Source: Alloalcanivorax marinus
GTDB lineage: Bacteria; Pseudomonadota; Gammaproteobacteria; Pseudomonadales; Alcanivoracaceae
Assembly: GCF_016785095.1 (NCBI RefSeq)
Contig: NZ_JAEKJB010000008.1
Location: forward strand, 682,001 to 746,000
Reading direction: 5' to 3'
DNA length: 64,000 bases
Each line of letters starts with the position of its first letter. Position 1 is the stretch's first letter. The notes under the pieces are model-generated. The model saw nothing but the letters and a program-made list of their open reading frames with translations. It searched no databases and was not told where the DNA came from. Made by a program: the position numbers and the translations under genes. This document shows, piece by piece, positions 34,201 to 42,406 of this stretch.

Positions 34201-34701
34201 TCAGGAAGGCTTGCCGTGGCCGGGGGTGCGGGTCAGGCCCAGCTTGTAGGGCAGCTCCAGGCTGACGAACACCGGTCCCACCAGCAGGAACACCAGATCA
34301 TCCACGAACGAGGGCTTCTTGCCTTCCACCTTGTGGCCCCAGACCTGCACCGCCCAGGCACCCAGCCATAGCGCAAGAGCACTCCACCCCAGCGACAAGG
34401 GGCTGCGATCCACGGTGGTGATCAGCCACAGCGAGGCCAGCAGCCAGCCCAGCATCAACAGGGAGATGCCCATGGACAGCCGCAGGTAGAACGGCATGCA
34501 GACCAGGGCCAGCAGGGTGCCGCCGTTGATCCAGTAGGCGGCGGCGCCTTCCAGGCCCAGCCATTGCCCCACCGGAATCAGCCAGAACAGGCCCAGGGTG
34601 GCGACGAAGATGATCGGTACGCAGACGATGTGCACCCACTGATTCACGGGGTGGCGGTGACTTTCACCGTAATCGGCGAGAAAAGTAGCGAGATCGCGCA
34701 T
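34201..34701 (-). CDS. Mpo1-like (DUF962) membrane protein
   Basis: 166 residues from ATG 34701, with AGGAG eight bases upstream (an in-frame GTG lies nine bases before). Motifs of the DUF962/YGL010w family are present: HPVNQWVHIVCVPIIF near residue 17 with conserved His and Asn, and QVWGHKVEGKKPSF near 125. Four hydrophobic helices. The yeast member Mpo1 is an iron-dependent dioxygenase that shortens 2-hydroxy fatty acids by alpha-oxidation, which would fit the lipid-oriented gene set here. Confidence 0.87.
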   Translation of the reverse strand: MRDLATFLADYGESHRHPVNQWVHIVCVPIIFVATLGLFWLIPVGQWLGLEGAAAYWINGGTLLALVCMPFYLRLSMGISLLMLGWLLASLWLITTVDRSPLSLGWSALALWLGAWAVQVWGHKVEGKKPSFVDDLVFLLVGPVFVSLELPYKLGLTRTPGHGKPS

Positions 34702-34780
34702 GGCACGCACTCCTTTTTGTTATTGGGTCATTGCGCCTTAACACTAACGTACCAACACCGCGCAAACTTGTACGAAGCGG

Positions 34781-35182
34781 TCAGGCCCGGCGGCTGTCGT
34801 TGAGCGCGCGCAGCACGATGCGCCGGGTAAGCAGGCCGGTGAGCCGGCCACCCTCGTCGAGCACCGGATAGATCTTGGGTTTCTGCTTGATCATCATCTC
34901 GGCGATATCCACCACGGACTGGTTTTCGAGCACGGTGAGAGGGTCGTCGTGCATCAGTTCCTCCACCCGCACGCTGCCTTCCTGGTGATAGCTGGTGACC
35001 AGCAGGCGACGCAGGCAGTCCTGCTCGGACACGAACCCGATGACATGGCGTTCCCGATCCACCACCGGCAGACCGCTGTAGCGGCTCTGCAACAGGGTCG
35101 CCACCACGGAGGTGAGTTCGGTGCCCTGCTGAATCGCCAGCGGGTGGCGCACCATCAAATCCTTAACCAGCAATGAAGCCAT
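34781..35182 (-). CDS. CBS domain-containing protein
   Basis: 133 residues made almost wholly of two CBS motifs: LMVRHPLAIQQGTELTSVVA with LPVVDRERHVIGFVSEQD, and LMHDDPLTVLENQSVVDIAE with YPVLDEGGRLTGLLTRRIV. Such stand-alone pairs bind adenosine nucleotides and regulate partner proteins. It is a single gene, divergent from the AAA-ATPase/MscS pair over about 130 bases, so a regulatory link with those genes is possible but unproven. Confidence 0.88.
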   Translation of the reverse strand: MASLLVKDLMVRHPLAIQQGTELTSVVATLLQSRYSGLPVVDRERHVIGFVSEQDCLRRLLVTSYHQEGSVRVEELMHDDPLTVLENQSVVDIAEMMIKQKPKIYPVLDEGGRLTGLLTRRIVLRALNDSRRA

Positions 35183-35314
35183 GCCCTCTCTCCTTCGCCT
35201 TTCATGCCGCTGTTACCATGACTATAGCACCCTCGCCGAACGGCTGGCGCCCCTCGGATGACGCCCGCGACGCAGCCCCATACAATGGCCAAAACCAGAG
35301 GCAAGGGACGCACC

Positions 35315-37270
35315 ATGGGGTTCTCCTGGACGCGGGCGCCGCGGGAAGTGATCGAGGCGCTGCGGTCGTTCTACGGCATCACCGACACCACCACGCTCAA
35401 CCTGGCCGGTAACGCCCTGGCGCTGCTGATCGGCGTGGCGTTGTTCGTGCTGCTGGCAAAAGGCAGCCAGCGGGCGCGGGGCGCCTTGCTGGCACTGCAC
35501 GGACGGATACTCCAGTTGGGCAGCGAGCGCCGCTGGCTGTGGAATCTGAGCCGGCTGGTGGCCGGGCTGGCGCCGCTGCTGCCCTGGTTGATCCTGGCAC
35601 TGGCGTTGACGCTGGCGGCGCCGTTACTGGAGCGGTCGCCGTCGACCCGGTGGTTGCACTGGGCCCTGCCCCTGGCCTGGTTGTACGCGTTGTATGGCGT
35701 CCAGCGACTGATCGGCGAATGGCTGATCCTGCGCGTGGCCCAGGGGGCCGGCCACTATATGCAAGGCGACCAGGCCGACCAGGCCGGGCTGCGCGCCCGC
35801 CGCCTTTCACTGGCGCTGTTGCTGCCCTGGGGCCTGTTCCTGGTGGTTTCCCAGGTGCGCCCGGAGGGCGCGGTGCACGCCGCCCTGGCGGCGCTGGTGG
35901 CGCTATCGCTGTACGCCGCGCTGGGCAGGTTGCTGGCGCCCCGGGCGGAGGAATACGTGCTGTGCCTGCAGAGCATCCTGCCCTCGCGGCTGGACCCGCT
36001 CGCCGGGATCCTGCTGCGCCGGGGCCTGTTCCACTGGACCGCACCGCTGCTGCTGCCGGTGGCGCTGGTCTATTTCACCACCCGTTATCTGGACCGGCTG
36101 TTCGCCGGCTTCGACGCCTATCTGCGCCTCAAGGCGCGCTGGTTCCGGCTGCGCAACCGGAGCGAGGAGGACGAGGATGCCGAGGTGGACGAGAGCCAGG
36201 CGGCCCAGGACTACCAGCGCTGGTTCGCCGCCGAACTGCCCGATGATGAACCGGCGCCCTTCATCGATACCGGCCTGCTCGATGCCATGGGCAAGTCGAT
36301 CCGCCGCTGGCGGGAGGACCGCACCGACGAGAACACCCTGCTGGTGGCCGGCGAAAAAGGCAGCGGCAAAAGTCTGGCCGCCGGCCGCCTGGTGGCCAAC
36401 CTGGCCAAGGACGACCCGGACCTGCGCGTGGTCTCGCTGCAAGTCCCGCCCAAGACCCTGTCGCCGGAGGCACTCACCGACCTGATCGCCGAGGCCCTGA
36501 ACGAAGACCTTGCTGAAGGACCCGCCAGCCTGGTCAAGAACGACGCCGACCGCACGCCCACCCTGCTGGTACTGGACGAGTGCCAGAACGTGTTTCTCTC
36601 CCGAATTGGTGGCCTGGACGGCTGGCGCACCCTGCTGCGGCTCACCAACGCGCGCCTGGACAACCTGTTCTGGCTGATTCTGCTCAACAACCAGAGCTGG
36701 GCCTACCTGTGCAATGTATTCGGCCGCGAATACCAGTTCCGCAACGCCCTGAAAGTGAAGCGCTGGAGCCCGGCGGAGATCCGTTCGCTGATCCTCTCGC
36801 GCCACCACCGTACCGAGCTTCGGCTGCGCTACGATGAGGTCTTGCTGTCTTCCCGGGGCCCGGACGCCGGCAACGTGCGCAACGCCGAGCAACGTTATTT
36901 CAGCCTGTTGTGGGACGCCTGTCGGGGCAACCCGATGACCGCCCTGCGGCTATGGCAGACCTCGGTGAAGGTGGGCCGGCGCGAGGTGGTGGTGGGGCTA
37001 CCGTCACTGCCGCCCAGCTCCGCCATGGACAAGGCCGGCGAAAACCTGCTGTTCGTGTACGCCGCCATCGCCACCCACGAGAACCTGTCCGGCGACGAAA
37101 TCGTGGCGGTCACCCACCTGTCGGAAAACGTGGTGCGCTACGCGCTCAAGGCCGGCTTCGACGCCGGCTTCATCCGTTCCAGCGAGGACGACGGACGCTA
37201 CCGCCTGGTGCCGCTGTGGTACCACGCCATGATCACTCACCTGAACAGGAAGAACCTGCTCCATGAATGA
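35315..37270 (+). CDS. Membrane-anchored AAA/P-loop ATPase
   Basis: 651 residues from ATG 35315 (AAGGGA seven bases upstream; ATG 35285 is an alternative). The N-terminal 260 residues contain about six hydrophobic helices, for example LAGNALALLIGVALFVLLA and PLLPWLILALALTLAAPLL. An acidic linker (EEDEDAEVDESQA) leads to a cytoplasmic P-loop domain: Walker A GEKGSGKS with Lys352, Walker B LLVLDECQNV, and a C-terminal winged-helix-like part. I do not recognise the family name. Its last eight bases overlap the MscS gene. Confidence 0.8.
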   Translation: MGFSWTRAPREVIEALRSFYGITDTTTLNLAGNALALLIGVALFVLLAKGSQRARGALLALHGRILQLGSERRWLWNLSRLVAGLAPLLPWLILALALTLAAPLLERSPSTRWLHWALPLAWLYALYGVQRLIGEWLILRVAQGAGHYMQGDQADQAGLRARRLSLALLLPWGLFLVVSQVRPEGAVHAALAALVALSLYAALGRLLAPRAEEYVLCLQSILPSRLDPLAGILLRRGLFHWTAPLLLPVALVYFTTRYLDRLFAGFDAYLRLKARWFRLRNRSEEDEDAEVDESQAAQDYQRWFAAELPDDEPAPFIDTGLLDAMGKSIRRWREDRTDENTLLVAGEKGSGKSLAAGRLVANLAKDDPDLRVVSLQVPPKTLSPEALTDLIAEALNEDLAEGPASLVKNDADRTPTLLVLDECQNVFLSRIGGLDGWRTLLRLTNARLDNLFWLILLNNQSWAYLCNVFGREYQFRNALKVKRWSPAEIRSLILSRHHRTELRLRYDEVLLSSRGPDAGNVRNAEQRYFSLLWDACRGNPMTALRLWQTSVKVGRREVVVGLPSLPPSSAMDKAGENLLFVYAAIATHENLSGDEIVAVTHLSENVVRYALKAGFDAGFIRSSEDDGRYRLVPLWYHAMITHLNRKNLLHE

Positions 37271-38096
37271 AAGCGGCGATCTGGTCGGCGATCTGGCCAT
37301 GGTACTGGACCTGTTCGACCTTTCCGTACTCGCCCTGCTGGCGCTGGGGGGCCTGTGCCTGTGGGCGCTGAACTGGGGCATCCAGCACCTGGGCCATTCG
37401 CTGATGGAGAGGGTGCCGGCGCGCCGCTTTCTGATCCTGCAGTTGACCACCCTGATCGGCTTCGCCATCTATACCCTGGGCACCGGCGCCTTGATCCTGG
37501 GGGTGCTCAATCCGCCTCGGGAGTTCATCCTCGCCGCCGCCGGCTCCGTCGCCGTGGCCCTGGGCTTCGCCCTCAAGGACGTGGCCGCCTCCCTGGTGGC
37601 CGGCCTGTTGCTGCTGTTCGACCGCCCGTTCCAGGTCGGCGACCGCATCACTTTCGACGATACCTACGGCGAAATCGTCTCCATGGGGCTGCGGGCGGTG
37701 CGCGTGCAGACCCTGGACGACAACCTGGTGACCATCCCCAACGCCCTCTTCATCACCGACGTGGTGGCATCCGGTAACGCCGGCGAGCTGGACATGATGG
37801 TGGTCACCGATTTCCACGTCGGCCTGGACGCGGATCTGGAGGCGGCACGGGATATCATCGAGGAAGTCATCGTCACCAGCCGCTACGCCTTTCTGAAGAA
37901 GCCGGTGACGTTCGCCATCGAGGAAGTGGCGGTGGCCGAGTATCTGGCGATTCGTCTACGCGCCAAGGCCTACGTGCTCGACGTGCACTATGAGAAAGCG
38001 TTCCAGAGCGACCTGGTGCTGAGGGTGACCGCGCTGTTCCGGGAACGGGGCATCGCCCGCCCCCGGGAACTGCGCGGGGAAGTCGTCCCGGACTAG
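37263..38096 (+). CDS. MscS-family mechanosensitive channel
   Basis: 277 residues. Three helices precede the pore helix LAAAGSVAVALGFALKDVAASL (near 100-122) with the small-residue packing of MscS TM3, then the beta domain DRPFQVGDRITFDDTYGEI and the alpha/beta C-terminal cap. Shorter than some homologues but complete. It releases solutes under membrane tension. Its ATG lies inside the end of the ATPase gene, implying coupled synthesis and perhaps ATPase control of channel gating. Confidence 0.9.
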   Translation: MNESGDLVGDLAMVLDLFDLSVLALLALGGLCLWALNWGIQHLGHSLMERVPARRFLILQLTTLIGFAIYTLGTGALILGVLNPPREFILAAAGSVAVALGFALKDVAASLVAGLLLLFDRPFQVGDRITFDDTYGEIVSMGLRAVRVQTLDDNLVTIPNALFITDVVASGNAGELDMMVVTDFHVGLDADLEAARDIIEEVIVTSRYAFLKKPVTFAIEEVAVAEYLAIRLRAKAYVLDVHYEKAFQSDLVLRVTALFRERGIARPRELRGEVVPD

Positions 38097-38959
38097 GCGG
38101 CGTCCGCCGCCAGCTCCGGCCGGTCGAGCATCTCGGCGAGTTTCTTCAGGGCACGCTCGCGCGCCGCGCGGCTGTCCTTTTTCTCGGGGTGGAAGCCGGG
38201 CTTGTAGTAGGCCAGGTAAGAGCGGCCCAGACGACGCAACCAACCGGGCTTGCCGAGCAACCAGTTGACGCCGTTGAGCACCGAGCGCAGATCGCGCTTG
38301 TCGTCCATGTCCTCACGCAGCTGGATGTAGTGGAAGATGGTGAAGCCAATGAATTCCACCGTGGTCAGCGCCATTTCCGAAGTACGGACCCAGTAGTTGT
38401 CCACCTGATCACGGTAAACATCGAACGCCACCGCCTTGTGTTCGCTTTCCTCCACCGCATGCCACAACCACAGCGGCAGCATGCGTTCGTCCATGCCTTC
38501 CAGGAATTCCGGTTCCTCGAGCATCAGCTCGGCGAGCATGGCGGTGAAATGTTCCAGGGCACAGGTCTTGGCCAACTGCCGCTCCGGGGAAAATTTCTTG
38601 GCGATCCACTTCATGCCCTCGTGCACGTAATCATGCACTTTCCGGGTCGGCACGCCTTTGCTTTCCATGAAGGCGTTGAAGTGCTCATGCTCGTTGCCAT
38701 GATGCGCTTCCTGGCCGATGAAGCCCTTCACCCGTTCGCGCAGATCCGGATCGGTGATGTTCTTCTGGTAATAGCGCACGGAACGCACGAAGAAACGCTC
38801 ACCCTCCGGGAAGGTGCATGACAGGGCGGTCAGCAGCAATGTCTTGAACTGGTCGTTACCGAACCAGTAGCGCGGCAGGTCCGGATCGAAGGTGAAATCC
38901 ATCCGCCGTGGTTGTATGTCACTGCGGTTGGTACGGCGCAGTGTGGCCTTGGCATTCAT
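38093..38959 (-). CDS. Metal-dependent hydrolase family protein (PF10118-like)
   Basis: 288 residues from ATG 38959. The family traits are the N-terminal ALSCTFPEGERFFVRSVR, then metal-ligand clusters EAHHGNEHEHFNAF near 95, ALEHFTAMLAE near 137 and WHAVEESEHKAVAFD near 170, a ferritin-like layout of Glu and His. Annotated members are called predicted metal-dependent hydrolases; real activity is not known. They are common in lipid-degrading Alcanivorax-like bacteria. The stop overlaps the end of the convergent MscS gene by four bases. Confidence 0.85.
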   Translation of the reverse strand: MNAKATLRRTNRSDIQPRRMDFTFDPDLPRYWFGNDQFKTLLLTALSCTFPEGERFFVRSVRYYQKNITDPDLRERVKGFIGQEAHHGNEHEHFNAFMESKGVPTRKVHDYVHEGMKWIAKKFSPERQLAKTCALEHFTAMLAELMLEEPEFLEGMDERMLPLWLWHAVEESEHKAVAFDVYRDQVDNYWVRTSEMALTTVEFIGFTIFHYIQLREDMDDKRDLRSVLNGVNWLLGKPGWLRRLGRSYLAYYKPGFHPEKKDSRAARERALKKLAEMLDRPELAADAA

Positions 38960-39084
38960 AGCAAGCACTCCCCTTGCCTGGAGTCGCTGGAGACAGCCGT
39001 CAATATGGGCCACCGGCGAGTCGGTACGCTAGTGCAGGCCGTGCCATTTTCAGACCTTCGCCTGGCCCCAACGGGCCGGCGCGC

Positions 39085-39109
39085 AAAAAAATGCCGGCGG
39101 GGTGCCGGC
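39085..39109 (-). terminator. Intrinsic terminator of dps
   Basis: On the minus strand, GCCGGC (39109-39104), loop ACCCC, GCCGGC (39098-39093), then T6-7 (39091-39085). It lies about 85 bases after the dps stop. The 233-base gap 38960-39192 otherwise shows nothing. Confidence 0.8.
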
Positions 39110-39192
39110 TTAGGGGGGGAATCAGGAATGCGGGGACCGGGAGCGCGTCCTTGCGCGCGGTCCGGGTGAGCGCTTGGGGGATCGGGCCAGGT

Positions 39193-39642
39193 TCAGTCGC
39201 CCAGGTGGGCGGACAGCATCCAGGCCGCTTTCTCATGAATCTCGATGCGGTCGCTGGCGATCGCCGCGCTGCCCTCATCCTCGTGTTCGCCGGCCAGCTT
39301 GAGCACCTTGTTGGCGCGTTCCGCCACGGTGCGGTGGTCGGCGGTCAGGGTACGTATCATCTCGGCGGCGTCCGGATCGCCTTCAGCGTCTTTCACGGAC
39401 GACAGTTTGGCGAACGCGGCATAGCTGCCCGGCGCTTTCTCGCCCAGGGCACGAATGCGCTCGGCGATGGTGTCCACGGCGGTGGCCAGCTCCGTGTACT
39501 GCTCCTCGAACAACAGGTGCAGGCTGTGGAACATGGGGCCGGTGACGTTCCAGTGGTAATTATGGGTTTTCAGATAAAGGGTGTAGGTCTCGGCGAGCAG
39601 TTTGCTCAGTTCCTGAGCGACCTCTTTGCTGTGTTCAATCAT
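39193..39642 (-). CDS. dps: Dps-family DNA starvation/iron-storage protein
   Basis: 149 residues. The inter-subunit ferroxidase ligands fall at the exact Dps spacing: His30, His42, Asp57 and Glu61, within NYHWNVTGPMFHSLHLLFEE. Like most Dps without a lysine-rich tail it may protect by iron oxidation and storage more than by DNA binding. ATG 39642 follows a GGAGGT ribosome site. The 262-base region before it (39643-39904) is divergent toward trhA and contains an AT-rich stretch but no recognised OxyR site. Confidence 0.94.
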   Translation of the reverse strand: MIEHSKEVAQELSKLLAETYTLYLKTHNYHWNVTGPMFHSLHLLFEEQYTELATAVDTIAERIRALGEKAPGSYAAFAKLSSVKDAEGDPDAAEMIRTLTADHRTVAERANKVLKLAGEHEDEGSAAIASDRIEIHEKAAWMLSAHLGD

Positions 39643-39904
39643 CGATTTACCTCCTTGAGGGCCCTGAAGGCCGTGAAACGGACCTTCATAGAATGCGCCC
39701 TTTTTCCGTTTTCACAAGCTGAGCGACATCAACCTTCCGTTCAGTACGCCGCTTGTGCCGGCTCTTGTTTACCTTGATGATGCTTGTTTGCTTTGTTAGT
39801 AAAAGCATAAGCACGCTGACCGGTGACGGCGAACAGATTCCACGAATCATGGTCATAGGCCCGGGCAATCCGTTCCCCCACTGGCAATCATCCGAGGAGA
39901 CACC

Positions 39905-40564
39905 ATGGCCTCACGGCATGACGCCGCGACGGCGGACTATTCCCTGCTGGAAGAACTGCTCAACAGTCTGACCCATGGCCTGGGCCTGGTGCTCAGCCTG
40001 ATCGGCACGGCGGTGCTGGTGGTGGCGGCGAGCCTGCTCGGCGACCCGTGGAAGATCGTCGGCTTCAGTGTCTTCGGCGCCACCCTGGCGCTGCTCTATG
40101 CCGCCAGCATGCTTTACCACGGCAGCCGGAGGCCGCGCCTTCGGGCCGCCTACAAAATGCTGGATCACTGCGCCATTTTCGCGCTGATCGCCGGCACCTA
40201 TACCCCCTTCCTGCTGGTCAACATGCGCGGCCCGGTGGGTTGGACCCTGTTTGGCGTGATCTGGGGGCTGGCGGCCATCGGCATCGTTCTGAAACTGGTG
40301 TTCGGCAATCGCTACAAGCTGGCCCGGGTGGCCATCTATCTGGCCATGGGCTGGCTGGTGCTGTTCGCCTCCGGAGAACTGGTGGACAGCATCGACGCCC
40401 TGGGTTTCTGGCTGATCGTCGCTGGCGGCGTCACCTATACCGCCGGCGTGGTGTTTTATCTGGCCGACCGGCTGCCCTACAACCACGCCATCTGGCACCT
40501 GTTCGTGGTGGGCGGCAGCGCCTGCCATTTCGCCGCCGTCTACTACGGCGTCCTGCCCGCCTGA
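39905..40564 (+). CDS. trhA: Hemolysin III family membrane protein (TrhA/YqfA)
   Basis: 219 residues, seven hydrophobic helices. Family metal-ligand histidines are in SMLYHGS near residue 76, LDHCAIFALIAGTYTPF near 95, and AIWHLFVVGGSACHF near 198, as in adiponectin-receptor/hemolysin III proteins. Members affect membrane energetics and lipid homeostasis; the hemolysin name is historical. ATG 39905 has GGAG upstream. Monocistronic, ahead of the ArsR operon. Confidence 0.9.
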   Translation: MASRHDAATADYSLLEELLNSLTHGLGLVLSLIGTAVLVVAASLLGDPWKIVGFSVFGATLALLYAASMLYHGSRRPRLRAAYKMLDHCAIFALIAGTYTPFLLVNMRGPVGWTLFGVIWGLAAIGIVLKLVFGNRYKLARVAIYLAMGWLVLFASGELVDSIDALGFWLIVAGGVTYTAGVVFYLADRLPYNHAIWHLFVVGGSACHFAAVYYGVLPA

Positions 40565-40608
40565 ATCGACCCGATTTATCCCCCGGCGGGCAGCGCCAGC
40601 CTCGGGGC

Positions 40609-40638
40609 TTGCGCATTTATTATATAAATAAATATAAT
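40609..40638 (+). promoter_or_regulatory. Promoter and AT-rich operator of the ArsR/YeeE operon
   Basis: TTGCGC at 40609-40614 and a perfect TATAAT at 40633-40638 are 18 bases apart. Overlapping the -10 is an inverted repeat ATTATAT (40619-40625), spacer AAATAA, ATATAAT (40632-40638). In a GC-rich genome this AT block stands out and matches the kind of site used by BigR/YgaV-type ArsR repressors, so autorepression is likely. Confidence 0.6.
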
Positions 40639-40673
40639 ATTTTTACTTTAATCATTAGCCCTGACGGCCCGCG

Positions 40674-40707
40674 CCAACCATGACCGACTCCCAACCATGA
40701 CCGACTC
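40674..40707 (+). repeat. 17-bp exact tandem duplication at the arsR start
   Basis: CCAACCATGACCGACTC occurs at 40674-40690 and again at 40691-40707. Seventeen is not a multiple of three, so the first ATG is out of frame with the second. Confidence 0.9.
40680..40700 (+). other. Upstream mini-frame (6 codons) overlapping the arsR start
   Basis: ATG 40680 gives MTDSQP and ends in TGA at 40698-40700, which overlaps the regulator's ATG 40697 as ATGA. It exists only because of the 17-base duplication. It could feed ribosomes to the regulator by reinitiation. No Shine-Dalgarno is obvious for either start. Confidence 0.4.
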
Positions 40708-41032
40708 CCCCGCTCTTACCGACGCCGCCCTCGCCGCCCTGCGCGAGGGCGCCGGTGACGCCTGCGGCTTTCTCCGCGCCCTTGCCCACGAGGACCGCCT
40801 GCTGCTGCTGTGTCAGCTCAGCCAGGGCGAGTGCTCGGTGCGGGAGCTGGAAGCACGGGTAGGCCTGGGCCAGCCCAGTCTGTCCCAGCAGCTGGGCCTG
40901 CTGCGCCGCCAGGGCCTGGTGGTGAGCCGTGCCGATGGACGCCGCCGCCTGTACCGGGTGGCCGACCCGCGTGTACTGACCCTGCTGCAAACCCTGCACA
41001 GTCTGTTTTGCCCTGATCAGGAGACCCCGTGA
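40697..41032 (+). CDS. ArsR-family repressor, BigR/YgaV-like
   Basis: 111 residues. A winged HTH (CSVRELEARVGLGQPSLSQQLGLLRRQGLV) resembles the sulfide/persulfide-sensing BigR-SqrR-YgaV group more than metal-sensing ArsR members, which carry a CVC metal box absent here. Four cysteines are present (DAC, LLCQL, GECS, FCPD), two of which could form a polysulfide bridge. It should repress its own operon at the AT-rich palindrome and release it when reactive sulfur rises. It overlaps the first YeeE gene. Confidence 0.85.
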   Translation: MTDSPALTDAALAALREGAGDACGFLRALAHEDRLLLLCQLSQGECSVRELEARVGLGQPSLSQQLGLLRRQGLVVSRADGRRRLYRVADPRVLTLLQTLHSLFCPDQETP

Positions 41033-41472
41033 TGACCGTGGACTGGACCGCTTTCACCCCTTGGACCGCTCTGGCGGGCGGGCTGATGATCGGCGTTGCC
41101 GCCTCCGCCCTGTGGTTGCTGGTGGGCCGTATCGCCGGCATCAGCGGCATTCTCGGCGGGGTGCTGAAGCCGGAGTCCGGAGATCTCGACTGGCGTCTGG
41201 CGTTTCTCGCCGGCCTGCTGGTCTCGCCCTGGCTGTACACCCTGGTGGCCGGGCCGGCGCCGCTAACGGTGACCGCTTCCACGCCGGTGTTGATCATCGC
41301 CGGCCTGCTGGTCGGCTATGGCACCCGCCTGGGGTCGGGTTGCACCAGCGGCCACGGCGTGTGCGGCCTGTCGCGGCTGTCACCGCGTTCGCTGGTGGCG
41401 ACCCTGCTGTTCATGGGTGCCGGGTTCGCCACCGTCTATGTGACACGGCATTTGCTGGGAGGATGGTCATGA
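41032..41472 (+). CDS. YeeE/YedE-family sulfur transporter, subunit 1
   Basis: 146 residues from ATG 41032 (TGATG overlap with the regulator; GTG 41029 is possible). Four hydrophobic helices with the conserved motif [21 protein letters not shown], whose two cysteines lie in the thiosulfate/sulfur-transport path of YeeE proteins. This is the N-terminal half of the split YeeE/YedE form. It probably moves thiosulfate, sulfide or sulfane sulfur across the inner membrane, together with the next gene product. Confidence 0.88.
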   Translation: MTVDWTAFTPWTALAGGLMIGVAASALWLLVGRIAGISGILGGVLKPESGDLDWRLAFLAGLLVSPWLYTLVAGPAPLTVTASTPVLIIAGLLVGYGTRLGSGCTSGHGVCGLSRLSPRSLVATLLFMGAGFATVYVTRHLLGGWS

Positions 41473-41876
41473 ACCGGTTGGTGGCGTTTCTGGTCGGCCT
41501 GGTATTCGGCCTTGGCTTATTGGTGTCGCAACTGGCCAACCCCGCCAAGGTGCTGGCGTTTCTGGATCTGGCCGGCGCCTGGGACCCGTCCCTGGCCTTG
41601 GTGATGGGCGGCGCCGTGGCGGTGGGCCTGGTGGCTTTCAGCCTGTCACGGAGGTGGCGGCGGTCGCTGCTGGGCGAGCCCATGCGGCGCCCGGCGGCCA
41701 ACCGCGCCGACCGGCCGCTGGTAATCGGGGCGCTGCTGTTCGGCGCCGGCTGGGGGCTGGCCGGCTTCTGTCCGGGCCCGGCGCTGGTGGCGGCCGGCGC
41801 CGGCCAGGGCCAGGCATTGCTGTTCGTGGCCGCCATGCTGGCGGGGATGGGGCTGTTCCGCCTGACCCGGGGCTGA
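41469..41876 (+). CDS. YeeE/YedE-family sulfur transporter, subunit 2 (DUF6691-like)
   Basis: 135 residues; ATG 41469 overlaps the previous stop (ATGA) and has GGGAGG six bases upstream, better than ATG 41463. Four helices with the family motif GAGWGLAGFCPGPALVAAG near residue 93 and one cysteine in the pore region. It pairs with the preceding subunit. The regulator and both halves form a compact three-gene sulfur-stress operon. Confidence 0.88.
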   Translation: MNRLVAFLVGLVFGLGLLVSQLANPAKVLAFLDLAGAWDPSLALVMGGAVAVGLVAFSLSRRWRRSLLGEPMRRPAANRADRPLVIGALLFGAGWGLAGFCPGPALVAAGAGQGQALLFVAAMLAGMGLFRLTRG

Positions 41877-41888
41877 CGCCCCGGGTTG

Positions 41889-42365
41889 CTACAGCAGCGC
41901 CTCGATGTCGTCGGCGATCTTTTCCGGTTTGTCCTTGGGCGCGTAACGCCGCACCACGCGACCGTCCCGGTCCACCAGGAATTTGGTGAAGTTCCATTTG
42001 ATGGCCTCGGTGCCCAGCACGCCGGGGGCCTCGGCCTTGAGGAAGCGGAACAGGGGGTGGGCGTCGTCGCCGTTGACGTCGATCTTGTCGAACATGGGGA
42101 AGCCGACGCCGTAGTTCTTTTCACAGAAGGCGCCGATTTCGCCGGCGTCGCCGGGTTCCTGATGGCCGAACTGATTGCAGGGGAAGCCCAGAATTTCCAA
42201 GCCACGATCGGCGAAGTTGTCATAGAGCTTCTGCAGGCCCTGGTACTGGGGCGTGAAGCCGCATTTGCTGGCGGTGTTGACGATCAACATCACCTTGCCC
42301 CGGAAATCGGCGAGGTGTTTCTCCTCGCCGTCCAGGGTACGTGCCTGATAGTCGTAGATGCTCAT
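41889..42365 (-). CDS. Glutathione peroxidase family protein
   Basis: 158 residues. Thioredoxin fold with peroxidatic Cys35 in NTASKCGFTPQY, the glutamine of FPCNQFGHQEPG and the tryptophan-asparagine of WNFTKFLVDRDG, making the Cys-Gln-Trp-Asn tetrad; Cys81 is a possible resolving residue. It reduces hydrogen or lipid peroxides with thioredoxin or glutathione. It converges on the sulfur operon and may share oxidative/sulfur stress roles by position only. Confidence 0.93.
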   Translation of the reverse strand: MSIYDYQARTLDGEEKHLADFRGKVMLIVNTASKCGFTPQYQGLQKLYDNFADRGLEILGFPCNQFGHQEPGDAGEIGAFCEKNYGVGFPMFDKIDVNGDDAHPLFRFLKAEAPGVLGTEAIKWNFTKFLVDRDGRVVRRYAPKDKPEKIADDIEALL

Positions 42366-42406
42366 GGGCGCCTCCCTCCTGGGTGAAGGTCGAACGGCGC
42401 CCCGGA

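Noticed and set aside
39686..39868. 60-codon minus-strand frame in the dps-trhA gap
   Set aside because: No ribosome site, mixed composition without signal or helix pattern, and it covers the probable promoter region.
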